From Verrucomicrobiales bacterium (GTDB taxonomy: Bacteria > Verrucomicrobiota > Verrucomicrobiia > Limisphaerales > UBA11320), in contig DMJJ01000429.1 in NCBI GenBank assembly GCA_003452185.1, positions 1 through 10,590 of the forward strand: 10,590 nt of DNA, written 5' to 3'. Below the pieces are notes generated by a model. The model made no database searches. It was not told where the DNA came from and was given only the letters and a program-made list of their open reading frames with translations. The translations under genes and the position numbers were made by a program. This document shows positions 1 through 7,999 of this stretch, in pieces. Positions within the stretch are counted from its first letter, which is position 1; the number at the start of each line of letters is the position of its first letter.

Positions 1-241
1 GGGGGGGGAATCGGCTCCTCCGGGGGCGCACGGGTGGGAGGCCCCAGGAATCATCTTCCTGACGGCAGCTTGAACCTCGGGACTGTTTGCCCGCGTTGTC
101 ATGTCCGTCGCATTTCGTGGACGGCGACCCGAACGCGCTTCCTCCTGATCAGGCTCTCCCGATTACGCTCTTCATCCGGTCATCGCCGGTCCAACACTCA
201 CCACGCACCCGCCTGATAACATTGGATCGAAAACCTAATGC
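1..241. other. Leftmost stretch with no supported gene
   Basis: Together with 242-364 this is about 360 nt without a convincing gene. A minus-strand frame from ATG at 102 is open to the window edge (34 codons, starting MTTRANSPEVQAAVRKM), but it has no clear ribosome site and is too short to judge; it could be the start of the next gene. A plus-strand frame open from the edge to 216 has an Arg/Ser-rich composition unlike a real protein. CCTGATCAGG at 144-153 is a perfect 10-bp palindrome that could be an operator, though one such palindrome may be chance. Confidence 0.4.
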
Positions 242-270
242 AAACTACGACACGTCCTAAAGTACGTCAA
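242..270 (-). promoter_or_regulatory. Candidate sigma-70-type promoter reading leftward
   Basis: On the minus strand TTGACG (270-265, 5 of 6 to the -35 consensus) is followed after exactly 17 nt by TAGTTT (247-242, 3 of 6 to the -10). It lies in the most AT-rich patch of the window and just beyond the candidate terminator, as expected for a promoter of a gene off the left edge. The weak -10 keeps confidence low, and promoter consensus in this phylum may differ. Confidence 0.3.
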
Positions 271-294
271 AAGAGGTGGGACAGAATTCTGGAG

Positions 295-317
295 AAAAAC
301 GGGACCGCTGTGCCCCG
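295..317 (-). terminator. Candidate rho-independent terminator after the M36 gene
   Basis: On the minus strand, about 48 nt past the M36 stop codon, CGGGG pairs with TCCCG (5 bp including one G-U) around an 8-nt loop and is followed directly by TTTTT. The stem is short, but position and T-run fit a terminator for this gene. A larger GC-only stem nearer the stop (plus 332-338 with 356-362, 7 bp) might add to it. Confidence 0.45.
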
Positions 318-364
318 CGGGAGGGCGTCGCCGCGCGGAGGGTGCGCCCCCCCGCCCGCGCGTC

Positions 365-3300
365 TCAGAGCCCCCGGATGCGGTAATACCGCTGGGGATG
401 AGGGGCGCCGCCCGGATCGGCCACCACGGCACCAGCAGGGCTCCCATCGACCGGCGGGCCGACGGCGCTCCAGGCCCGGTCGGCGAGCTGATCCGAGGCC
501 TCCAACTGGTAGAGCCGGTCCGCAACCCCGCGGAACGTCAGCAGCACATCCTGACCGCGCAGCCCGATTCCCACGATCACCGGCGCACCGGGATCCGCCC
601 CCGCGTCGACCACCGTAAACGGGTCGCTCAGGGCCTCCAGCCCATCCCCGGTCCAGGCCCTGAGACGGAGGCCGGCCCGGGGCTCGAGGACGCGGAGGGT
701 CCCGCTCCATGTCCCGTTTTGAAACACCCCTCGGCCCGCCACCTCGGCCGCCACCGGGGTCTCGGCCGCGAGGCGAAGGACGGGCACACGGTTCGTCATC
801 CGGGGCGGCGGCGTCGACCCTCCCCAAAGCCTCGGATCCCCGAACGCGCCGTCGCTCTCGAACACCCGCGCACGCAGCCCCTCGGTCTCGACGTAACGGC
901 AAAGGCCGTCGGCGGTGTAGAACGGGTTGCTGAAGCTCAGATCGAGGGCCAGGGATCGCTGGCCGTCGTAGGCGAAGGGCTCGCTGAAAGGAATTCGAAC
1001 CCAGCCCGGATCGCTTACCTCAAGCAGCCCCTCGTACACCGTCGTCCAGCCCGAGGTCTCCCAGTCCCGCGAGTCGAATGCAAGGGCGGCGGTCTGCATG
1101 AGACGGAGTCGGAATCCCCCCATGGCCTGCCCCGGGAGGGAATCCACCTGGAACGCGATCGAGGAAATCCTTCCCGCAGCCCCGATCTCCGAGGCGGGAT
1201 AGAGGAACTGCGACCGGGCGTCGTGGAAGTAGGTCCTGAAGGGGAACTCCCACGAGTTGGTGCCCGGGGGCGTTTCGGTTTCCGCGGCTTCTCGAACCAC
1301 CTCCACCCGGAGGGCACCCCCATACCCGGGCACCCCCCGACCGGCCTGGTCGACGGCGGTCAGCGTTGCAGGGAACGGGCGGGCCAGCTCCTGCGTCGGC
1401 TGGGGCGCCGACCAAACGATCGCTTGAAGCTGCATCGCGTCGTCATCCCGGACGAGGATTGAGCCTGCGGCCTTTTGAACCTCCGCCCCGACGACGTTCG
1501 TCACCACGAGGGAGAACGTCTCGTCCGGCTCGGCCCGGAGATCCCCCACGATCGGAACGCGCACCAGGAGCTGCGTGACCCCGGGGGCGAACCGCAGGAG
1601 CCCCCGGCTCTCGACGTAGTCGCTCACGGCAAGGGCGGATCCCGGGAGCGTATAATAGGAGAGAAGCACCACGTCGGACACGGGGTTCGTGAGCCGGACC
1701 GGGACCACCGCCACGACCCCATCCCCAGGCCCCCCCTCGGTGACGGAAACATCCTCCACGACGATCCGCGGCGGAAGGTCATCCTCCTGGATCGAGCCCC
1801 TCGCCACGCCGTCCAGGATCACCGCGTTGCGGGGGTTTGAGAGATTGACCAGAAACGCCTCGATCGGATCGTAGGTCGTGTCCCCGAGCACGGGGACCTT
1901 GATCGTGAGGTTCGTGACCCCGGGTGCGAACACCAGGGTTCCCTGCACGGCGAGGTAGTCCAGCCCGGCGGTTGCCCCGGCATCCTGGGTGGCGTAGTCG
2001 ACGCGCACCTCCCGGCTGAGGGGAGCCGAGAGGGTGACCCGGAACGAGGCAACGTTGGTTCCCGAGTTCCCCTCCGCCACGGAGGCATCCCGGACCACGA
2101 GGAACGGCTGCTCGACATCCCATGCGTCCTGGCGCCGGTTGTTGGCGGGAAACGGGTCCGGCAACGGACTCTCAAGCGCGCAGTCGCTGACATAGGTCCC
2201 GGGAACATCGATCACCAGCCGCAGGGTCACCACCACTCCAGCCCCGCCGGGGGGAATCGGGTCGAGCGGGCAGCGGATGCCGGTCGACGTGACCACGCAG
2301 GCCCCGCCGGTGGAGGTGGCCGAGAGGACCGTCGCCTCCGGCGGCAGCTGGTCGACCAGCACCACCCCGGTGGCGGATGAGGGCCCGGAGTTCACGATGC
2401 GGTACTCCAGGGTGAAGGGCTGCTGGAGGAACGTGCGCGTCGGCTTTCGGGTGAGCGACAGGGAAAGGTCGCCCGGGGCCAGCAACGTGATCGGGGGGGA
2501 GTATCCCACATGCCCCTGCCCGTCGTCCGCCACCAGGGTCACAAGCCCCGCGGCGCCGCCGAGGTCGAGCCCCCCGGCCCATCTCCCCTGCTGGAACGGC
2601 CCGAGCGCGGCGGGGCTGACCGCGAACCGGCCGGGAGGGGTGAACACGGGGGCAAGCCCCTCGTTCAGCGCGCCAAAGGAGGCCGCTCCGAGGACCCAGT
2701 CCTGGTTGGAGTTCAAGTCGCAGGTTCCCACCCGTTGCCAGGTCCGTCCCAGCACCTGGGTGGAGGGGATCGCGGCCCCGCTCCAAGCCTCGGGGGGAAT
2801 CGGCACCGGGCTGGTGATCAGGGAAGGGTCCGCATCGATCGCGCAGGCGAAGTCCATGACATGGCTCGAGCCATCCAGGAGCAGCACCGCCGTGGGCACC
2901 CCGACCGGCAGCACCCCCCAATCGAGGCTCACCCCCAGGGCGAACGCGGGAAAGCGGCCGGGAGGACGCCCCCCCTCGATCACCGTGAAGGTTCCCCCCG
3001 GGGCAACGACGCTGTTGGAGGGAAGGAGGAACGTGGTCTTGGGAGCGGGCCAGCTCCGGCGATCATAGAACACGAGGCTCCACCCGCTGACGTCGATGGG
3101 GGCCCCGGAGAGATTGCTGCACTCCACCCAGTTTGTTCCGCTGAGGAAAATCTCGGACAGCAGCAACGTCCCCTGCCCCGGCGACCCGGCGTGGCCGGAG
3201 ACCGGCAGCGGGCCGTCGAAGGAAGGGACGACAAACCCGGCATCATCGAGCGCGGTGACCAGGCCGGAAACCCCCTCACCCGCGGTGACGGTGGCGGGCA

Positions 3301-6300
3301 GCCGGCCCCACTCAAAGTGATCCACCGGGCCAACCTCGCGGGTGGTGAAACTCCAGACCGGGCTTGGAGTCCGCGCCGCCCCCTTCACCGCGACCACCTG
3401 CCACCAGTACTCGGTCGCAGCCTCCAGCCCTCCCACCCACGCCTGCGGAAGGGCGGGATCGGCAACCCGGCTGAACGGCCCCGAGGGGCCGGCGGAGCCG
3501 AGATACACCTCGAATCGCGTTTCCCCGGAGGCCCCCAGCTTGAGGCTCACCTCGTCGACGCCGACATTCACAAACCCAAGTTCATCCTCCTCAGCGAAGA
3601 GGATCCTCACCACTCGGCCGCGATACTCGCTGAGGTCGACGGCATGTCGGGTCCACTCCATGGAGAGCGGGTCTCCCGGGCGCGTGGTGTACGCCACCCG
3701 GAGCAGCTCCCCCGAGGGGTCCTGGATCTCCACCCGGTACCGCTGGCTTGGGTCAAAGAACTCCGGCCCGTGGTTATGGATGAAATCCACCCAGGAGAGG
3801 GTGACGCCAAGGGCATCCCGCGGAATCACCACGTCCTGCCAGAGCTGGTGCTTCCCCGGGCGATCCTGCGCCAGTACCGCATAATAGCCGCCTGAATAAG
3901 GAGGGAGCGGAAGCTCCGGTCCGTCGGGGTTGACGCTTCCGTCACTCACCACAAACCCCTGGGAACTCTCCGAGGCGTAGCTCCACCCTCCGAGGCTTCC
4001 CTCCTCGAAACCACCGTTCCGGATCACGTCGCCAAATCCCGGTTTCCACTGGAGGAGAACGTCGGAGGGAAGCCCGGTGGCTCCGTCCGCAGGGGCCGGG
4101 TCGTAGGGAGGGGCGGGGGTCTCGTCGTCGATCAGCCGCACCGAGGCGCCCCCGGAAAGGAAACCCGGCGCCCCGGCGGTCACCCCCACCCGGCGTTCCC
4201 CCTCGATCCAGGGATTGTCGGTGGCAGCGATGTCGAACAGGGCGGACAAGGTCCCGGCTTCGACCGTCACCTCCGCAGGAAGGGTGAGTCGGCTGGCGTC
4301 GTCCGGGAGGAGGGAAACCACGAGGTTTGTCGGGAGGGTGCCGCTCAGGGTGATAAGCCCTGTGAGATGGGGCGCCCCCTCGGCAAGGGCCGCGGGGAGC
4401 TGGAGGTCCAGGGCGGGAACCTCGTTGTCCGACACCAGGATGCCGGCGCTCACCCCCTGCCATCCCGGGACCGAGGCGCTCACCGTGACCAGGAGAGGCC
4501 CGTCGATGCTCGAGCCATCGACCACGGAAAGATCGAAGTTCACCGAACGGGCGCCGGCCGGGATGGTGACCGACCCCGGCACCTCCAGCCGATCGGGATC
4601 CGAGGAGGCGAGCTCAATGGCGAAATCGCTGGCCACCTGCGTGTCGAGCTCGATCCGCCCCCCTCTCTGGATCAACCCGTCCCCCTCGGATACCGCGGCC
4701 ACGGTGGTCAGGGTGAGGGTCGCCGTCTCATCATCGTCCACTTCGACCCGGATCTCCGCATCCACATACCCCTCGGCCGAGGCATGGATCGGGATCCACC
4801 GGGTGCCATCCAGGAGGGTGTTGTCCAGCGCGACAATCGGGAAGAGCCCCCGCGCCTCCCCCGCCCTCACCAGCACCCGTGACGGGAGGTCGATCTGTCC
4901 GGCGGCCGGGGTGGTGAGCAGGAACTCGACGTCCCGGCGGGCGGGCACGGCGAGCACCAGCTGCCCGGTCCCTGCCACGCGACTTCCCTCCCGGATCGGG
5001 GGCGGAGCCTCAAGGCGGAACCGGCCGACCGGGTTACCCGTGACCCGCACGTCATCCACCGCGATTCCGTCCACCGGGATCGGGTAGTTGTCGAACTGGT
5101 TGAACCGGATCTGGAAGTGGGCCCCGTAGGCGAGTCCGGCCGGCACAACCACGTCATCGAGCGAGACGACGAACTCGCGGTTCGTCGAGCCGAGGTGACG
5201 GAGACTCTGAGCCTCATGCCAGAAGAGGCCGTCAGCGCTCACCGCCACCCCGTCAAAGTCGGCCCCGTCCCGGAACGGGCTTGGAGGCGGGGCGTTCGGC
5301 TCATCGCTGAATCCCTTGGCCCAAAACCTCAGCACCACGTTGGTCCATCCCCGGAGGTCAAGACCGAGGGTGACCTCGTTCCGCGTCGGCAACCCGTCGC
5401 TGTCGCTGTCGAGCGTCATATGCCGCTTTCCGCCGTGAGGTCCCCCGAGTGACGTGAGCTGGACCCGGCCCCACGGGGGATTGGAGACGAACCATCCCTT
5501 CTGCAACGGCCCGGACTCGAAGTCATCCGCGAAGGGCATCGAAGTGAACTCGCTCAGCCGGAGCTCAATCCCCCGGCGCTGCACCACTCCCGAGAGGGTG
5601 TTTGTGATCTGGAGCGAGTCCATGAACCGGCCACGCCCCAGCGCCGCGGCCTCCGGCGCCACGCAGAGCCGCAGGTCGACGGCCTCCCCGGGGGCGAGCG
5701 TTCCGGCAACGGGCTCCACCCGAAGCCACCCTTGCGAGACTCCCCCTCCCCAGGTCACAAGGTTGGTCCCACGGTTGGTCAGGGTGATCGATTGGCAGTC
5801 GACGAACAACGGCCCCCCGACGGCGCCCGGGAAGAGGAATCGCAGCTCTCCCAGGAGGCCGAGATCATCCGGAAGATCGAACGCCTCCACGACCCCCGAG
5901 GTGCTGGTGGTGGCGGGACAGAGGGCGCTGAACCCCATCCCACGGCGGGCGAAGGCCGCCCAGAGTTCCCCCTGGTTGGCGCCGCCCGTGCTCGCAACGT
6001 CGGCCTGCAGAATGGCGTCCCGGGCCTGGAGGAAGGTCGGGTTCGGGGGGCTGAGCTTCATCCCGTCGGTCACCAGCTGAAGCATCAGCCGGTTCCCCGG
6101 GTCGACGCCGTGCTTCTTGATGAGGCGCGACCGGGCGTCCCACAACGTCGCGCACCAAACCTCCCCCTGGTTGTGAACCTCGCCCGCAAGCCCCGGGGCG
6201 AACGGGAACACCGGGCTCCGCGGCACCCCCGTATGGGGAGAGATCCGGGCCGGGTCGATGTCCTGGAAAGTAAGCGGGTTCTTGGAAAGGTCGGTGCTGT

Positions 6301-7999
6301 AGGGATAGCGCCGGATGCCATAGTAGGCATTCTCCTGGAGCCCGAAAAACCCCTCCGTGACATAGCTCCCCAGCGCGTAGCAGGCATCCGGATCCTCGCC
6401 CGGCCGCGTGAGCATCGAGAGGGCGTAAAAATCGGACCACCCCTCCCCCATCCCCCCGGCCTGGAGCGAGCTGATTCCCACGCCCCCGCCGACCAGCCGG
6501 GTGCTGAGCCCGTGGGCGTATTCGTGGAGGATGATTCCTGCGTCCAGGTCCCCGTCGCGTGTGGGATCCATCCCATCGAATACGTACATCTGAATCCGGC
6601 CCGGCTCCCCGTCGGGCGAAGGGGTGAAGTTGGCGTTGTTGACGCCGGATCCATCCTGGGCATCCGCGAGCACCGGATCCCCCCCGATCCCCCCGCGGCC
6701 GAAGTTGTCCTTCTGGAAGTTTCCGGCCGACTCCGTGAAACCGAGCTCGTAGAGCCGGTCGTGCATCACATTGCACCAATAGAAGAGCTGCACCACGGCG
6801 GCCTCCCCGTTTTCCGCGGCAGGCCGGGCGGGATCGAACGGCGGGGCGAACACCCGGAACGGGGAGCCGTGGGGCCGGGGAAGGTCGGGGTAATCGTCCC
6901 CATCGAGGTCCAGGTGGGCGTCCACGTTGTTTCCCCGGGTCTCATTCTCACCGTCGCCGATCCACCCGAGCGGGGAGGCCACCGGGTTGAGGGAAGCGAG
7001 GGTGAGGAGGGTGCGCTCCACCACGGGCGGCTGGTTGCTGGAAGGATCGGGGAGGGTCGGTCGAAGCGGAGCCGGGCTGTCGCCCGTGAACACCAGGTAG
7101 CTCGCCTCCGCGGCGTAAAGGGTGAGGCAACGACGGAGGAGAATCTCCCCGTTCCGCACATCGACCAGGACCTCATACCGCTCCCCGCCCCGGCTCCGGG
7201 TCAGCTCCACCCGCCAGCAAAGGGAGAGCTGCTCGCGGGCCATCGGCACCCAGGTGAGGCGCGCGACGCCTTCCCCTGGGAGCAGGCCGACACGAAACCG
7301 CTGCCGCCGATCCAACCCCACCGGGTCGGGGTCCAGGGGCAGGAGCAGGCCGGCAGGCACCGGCTCCTCGATCGCCTCACTCGCCAGGCGAACCGCCTCC
7401 TCCACCGGGATGGGGGGGTTGGCCACAAGGGCCGGGCGGGCGGGGTCCCACGCCTGGGCCAACCCCTCGGCATCGGGCACGAAGCTGCTCGCGATCGAGA
7501 GCAGCTCCTCACCCCGGGTCAGGTGGCCGATCAGGATCGCCTCCAGCACCGGAATGCCATCCACCCGTTGATCCCAGGCAACGCTCTGACCCAAGCCATC
7601 CGAGAGGAGGGAGGCCCGTACGGGCGCACGCCCGGCCAGGAGATCCGATCCATGGCCAAAGAGGCCGGGGTGTTCGTCCAAGAAGGCTTTCACTGGCTTG
7701 TACGGCTCATCGGAAGGGAGGGCGTCAACCGACTGCAGGGAAATTCCACGCCCCCGTCCCCCGGGGCCACTCAGGGTGCCCCCCAGGGCTCGGACGTACG
7801 AGGCGCCTCCCCGCAGCAAGTCATAGTCGACCCGGGCGCCAGGAACCCGGCTCCGCAGGCGCGCCTCAGCCTCGGCTCGCTCCCCGGCCAGGGGGGTTGT
7901 GATCGAGTGAGGAGGGCTGCGCCGGTCAACCGTTGGGAGTGAAGGATCTGCGAAGACCAGGGAGGCCAGGGAGAGAAGCAGGAAGCCGCCCCGGAACAT
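365..7999 (-). CDS. Giant secreted fungalysin-family (M36) zinc metalloprotease with Calx-beta, DUF11, lamin-tail and other adhesion modules
   Basis: A 2544-residue secreted protein (numbered from the ATG at 7999). Order: signal peptide 1-17 (MFRGGFLLLSLASLVFA); FTP/PepSY-like propeptide about 20-290; M36 catalytic domain about 296-702; BACON-like Ig domain (WLRVEPVAGTLAPGE) about 715-818; jelly-roll domain about 820-990; three Calx-beta-like repeats 995-1295; FN3-like domain split by a jelly-roll module 1296-1557; Ig-like domain split by a lamin-tail domain 1558-1840; DUF11 about 1843-1961; two Calx-beta domains 1963-2188; a second split Ig-like domain 2189-2466; short C-terminal domain 2470-2544. 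The zinc site is complete: HEYAH with H492, catalytic E493 and H496, then E519 in GEGWSDF. NNVDAHLD and VHNQGEVW are also typical of M36. Fungalysins are made as zymogens and cleave extracellular protein. The long tail suggests binding to surfaces or polymers. I see no LPXTG, PEP-CTERM or membrane anchor. An in-frame ATG at 8059 would add 20 residues, but the 7999 start gives a compact signal peptide and a better ribosome site. Confidence 0.93.
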   Translation of the reverse strand: MFRGGFLLLSLASLVFADPSLPTVDRRSPPHSITTPLAGERAEAEARLRSRVPGARVDYDLLRGGASYVRALGGTLSGPGGRGRGISLQSVDALPSDEPYKPVKAFLDEHPGLFGHGSDLLAGRAPVRASLLSDGLGQSVAWDQRVDGIPVLEAILIGHLTRGEELLSIASSFVPDAEGLAQAWDPARPALVANPPIPVEEAVRLASEAIEEPVPAGLLLPLDPDPVGLDRRQRFRVGLLPGEGVARLTWVPMAREQLSLCWRVELTRSRGGERYEVLVDVRNGEILLRRCLTLYAAEASYLVFTGDSPAPLRPTLPDPSSNQPPVVERTLLTLASLNPVASPLGWIGDGENETRGNNVDAHLDLDGDDYPDLPRPHGSPFRVFAPPFDPARPAAENGEAAVVQLFYWCNVMHDRLYELGFTESAGNFQKDNFGRGGIGGDPVLADAQDGSGVNNANFTPSPDGEPGRIQMYVFDGMDPTRDGDLDAGIILHEYAHGLSTRLVGGGVGISSLQAGGMGEGWSDFYALSMLTRPGEDPDACYALGSYVTEGFFGLQENAYYGIRRYPYSTDLSKNPLTFQDIDPARISPHTGVPRSPVFPFAPGLAGEVHNQGEVWCATLWDARSRLIKKHGVDPGNRLMLQLVTDGMKLSPPNPTFLQARDAILQADVASTGGANQGELWAAFARRGMGFSALCPATTSTSGVVEAFDLPDDLGLLGELRFLFPGAVGGPLFVDCQSITLTNRGTNLVTWGGGVSQGWLRVEPVAGTLAPGEAVDLRLCVAPEAAALGRGRFMDSLQITNTLSGVVQRRGIELRLSEFTSMPFADDFESGPLQKGWFVSNPPWGRVQLTSLGGPHGGKRHMTLDSDSDGLPTRNEVTLGLDLRGWTNVVLRFWAKGFSDEPNAPPPSPFRDGADFDGVAVSADGLFWHEAQSLRHLGSTNREFVVSLDDVVVPAGLAYGAHFQIRFNQFDNYPIPVDGIAVDDVRVTGNPVGRFRLEAPPPIREGSRVAGTGQLVLAVPARRDVEFLLTTPAAGQIDLPSRVLVRAGEARGLFPIVALDNTLLDGTRWIPIHASAEGYVDAEIRVEVDDDETATLTLTTVAAVSEGDGLIQRGGRIELDTQVASDFAIELASSDPDRLEVPGSVTIPAGARSVNFDLSVVDGSSIDGPLLVTVSASVPGWQGVSAGILVSDNEVPALDLQLPAALAEGAPHLTGLITLSGTLPTNLVVSLLPDDASRLTLPAEVTVEAGTLSALFDIAATDNPWIEGERRVGVTAGAPGFLSGGASVRLIDDETPAPPYDPAPADGATGLPSDVLLQWKPGFGDVIRNGGFEEGSLGGWSYASESSQGFVVSDGSVNPDGPELPLPPYSGGYYAVLAQDRPGKHQLWQDVVIPRDALGVTLSWVDFIHNHGPEFFDPSQRYRVEIQDPSGELLRVAYTTRPGDPLSMEWTRHAVDLSEYRGRVVRILFAEEDELGFVNVGVDEVSLKLGASGETRFEVYLGSAGPSGPFSRVADPALPQAWVGGLEAATEYWWQVVAVKGAARTPSPVWSFTTREVGPVDHFEWGRLPATVTAGEGVSGLVTALDDAGFVVPSFDGPLPVSGHAGSPGQGTLLLSEIFLSGTNWVECSNLSGAPIDVSGWSLVFYDRRSWPAPKTTFLLPSNSVVAPGGTFTVIEGGRPPGRFPAFALGVSLDWGVLPVGVPTAVLLLDGSSHVMDFACAIDADPSLITSPVPIPPEAWSGAAIPSTQVLGRTWQRVGTCDLNSNQDWVLGAASFGALNEGLAPVFTPPGRFAVSPAALGPFQQGRWAGGLDLGGAAGLVTLVADDGQGHVGYSPPITLLAPGDLSLSLTRKPTRTFLQQPFTLEYRIVNSGPSSATGVVLVDQLPPEATVLSATSTGGACVVTSTGIRCPLDPIPPGGAGVVVTLRLVIDVPGTYVSDCALESPLPDPFPANNRRQDAWDVEQPFLVVRDASVAEGNSGTNVASFRVTLSAPLSREVRVDYATQDAGATAGLDYLAVQGTLVFAPGVTNLTIKVPVLGDTTYDPIEAFLVNLSNPRNAVILDGVARGSIQEDDLPPRIVVEDVSVTEGGPGDGVVAVVPVRLTNPVSDVVLLSYYTLPGSALAVSDYVESRGLLRFAPGVTQLLVRVPIVGDLRAEPDETFSLVVTNVVGAEVQKAAGSILVRDDDAMQLQAIVWSAPQPTQELARPFPATLTAVDQAGRGVPGYGGALRVEVVREAAETETPPGTNSWEFPFRTYFHDARSQFLYPASEIGAAGRISSIAFQVDSLPGQAMGGFRLRLMQTAALAFDSRDWETSGWTTVYEGLLEVSDPGWVRIPFSEPFAYDGQRSLALDLSFSNPFYTADGLCRYVETEGLRARVFESDGAFGDPRLWGGSTPPPRMTNRVPVLRLAAETPVAAEVAGRGVFQNGTWSGTLRVLEPRAGLRLRAWTGDGLEALSDPFTVVDAGADPGAPVIVGIGLRGQDVLLTFRGVADRLYQLEASDQLADRAWSAVGPPVDGSPAGAVVADPGGAPHPQRYYRIRGL
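602..1435 (-). other. Split Ig-like domain B with a different inserted module
   Basis: The first half (residues about 2189-2235) contains PFPATLTAVDQAGRGVPGYG. The second half (about 2414-2466) contains FQNGTWSGTL and AWTGDGLEALSDPFTV. The insert of about 180 residues (nt about 761-1294) has the signature FRTYFHDARSQFLYPASEIG, later PFAYDGQRSLALDLSFSN and CRYVETEG. I recognise this as a recurring extracellular bacterial beta-rich module but cannot give it a family name. Both halves align by eye to split domain A. Confidence 0.6.
1436..2113 (-). repeat. Tandem pair of canonical Calx-beta domains within the M36 protease
   Basis: Two adjacent units (residues about 1963-2075 and 2078-2188) share the same layout. 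It runs V.D.SV.EG, DY at mid-domain (GLDYLAVQGTLVFAPGVTNL; SDYVESRGLLRFAPGVTQL), then V.V.GD....(I/P)(E/D)E.F.(V/L)....N, ending EDD or RDDD. These are the recognisable marks of Calx-beta domains, which are calcium-binding beta sandwiches common in extracellular adhesins. The DUF11 domain (about residues 1843-1961) sits immediately before them. Confidence 0.85.
2480..3328 (-). other. Split Ig-like domain A with inserted lamin-tail domain
   Basis: The first half (residues about 1558-1602) starts VDHFEWGRLP and includes VTALDDAGFVVPSFDG. The second half (about 1787-1840) carries FQQGRWAGGL followed by LVADDGQGHVGYSPPITL. Between them lies a lamin-tail (LTD) module of about 180 residues (nt about 2642-3193), recognised by LLLSEIFLSGTNWVECSNLSG and IDVSGWSLVFYD. 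Because the two halves resemble the two halves of split domain B, this is best read as one domain interrupted in a loop. Confidence 0.65.
3329..4114 (-). other. FN3-like domain interrupted by a jelly-roll module
   Basis: The FN3-like start (residues about 1296-1325, PADGATGLPSDVLLQWKPG) and its end (about 1489-1557, with RFEVYLG, EYWWQVVA and SPVWSFTT) are separated by a module of about 160 residues (nt about 3536-4027). The insert opens NGGFEEGSLGGWSY and closes VNVGVDEVSLKLG, the pattern of a carbohydrate-binding-type jelly-roll. The FN3 half-motifs are incomplete alone and complete together, which supports an insertion rather than two separate domains. Confidence 0.6.
4115..5017 (-). repeat. 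Three divergent ~100-residue Calx-beta-like repeats within the M36 protease
   Basis: Residues 995-1295 (from the 7999 start) hold three consecutive units of about 100 residues. Each runs: opening strand, a short E-G signature (IREGSRVAG, VSEGDGLIQRGG, LAEGAPHLTG), a central segment of the form L..P..V.V.AG......F.I.A.DN, then an acidic end (VDDDETA, VSDNEVP, IDDETPA). They resemble Calx-beta domains but lack some of the canonical motif seen in the two Calx-beta domains further on. The likely role is a rigid, possibly calcium-binding stalk; this is inferred from family resemblance only. Confidence 0.7.

Noticed and set aside
1..102. Minus-strand frame MTTRANSPEVQAAVRKM… open to the left edge
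   Set aside because: It could be the start of the next gene, but 34 codons without a ribosome site or family signal are not enough to call.
34..216. Small plus-strand frame at the left edge
   Set aside because: Arg/Ser-rich, no ribosome site, no recognisable domain; the frame is open simply because the region is GC-rich.
267..902. Minus-strand open frame in another register over the M36 C-terminus
   Set aside because: It overlaps the end of the true gene and is Arg/Gly-rich without any motif.
2510..3895. Plus-strand open frame of 461 codons
   Set aside because: Shadow of the M36 gene's lamin-tail and FN3-like region; biased composition and no domain signal.
5340..5420. DSDSDGLPTRNEV looked like a thrombospondin type 3 or dockerin calcium repeat
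   Set aside because: It occurs once, inside a jelly-roll domain where a similar stretch is part of the beta-sheet core; there is no repeat array.
5732..7942. Long plus-strand open frame (736 codons) opposite the M36 propeptide and catalytic region
   Set aside because: It is antisense to unmistakable M36 motifs, and its Arg/Gly/Pro/His-rich composition with no recognisable domain is what a GC-rich gene produces on its opposite strand.
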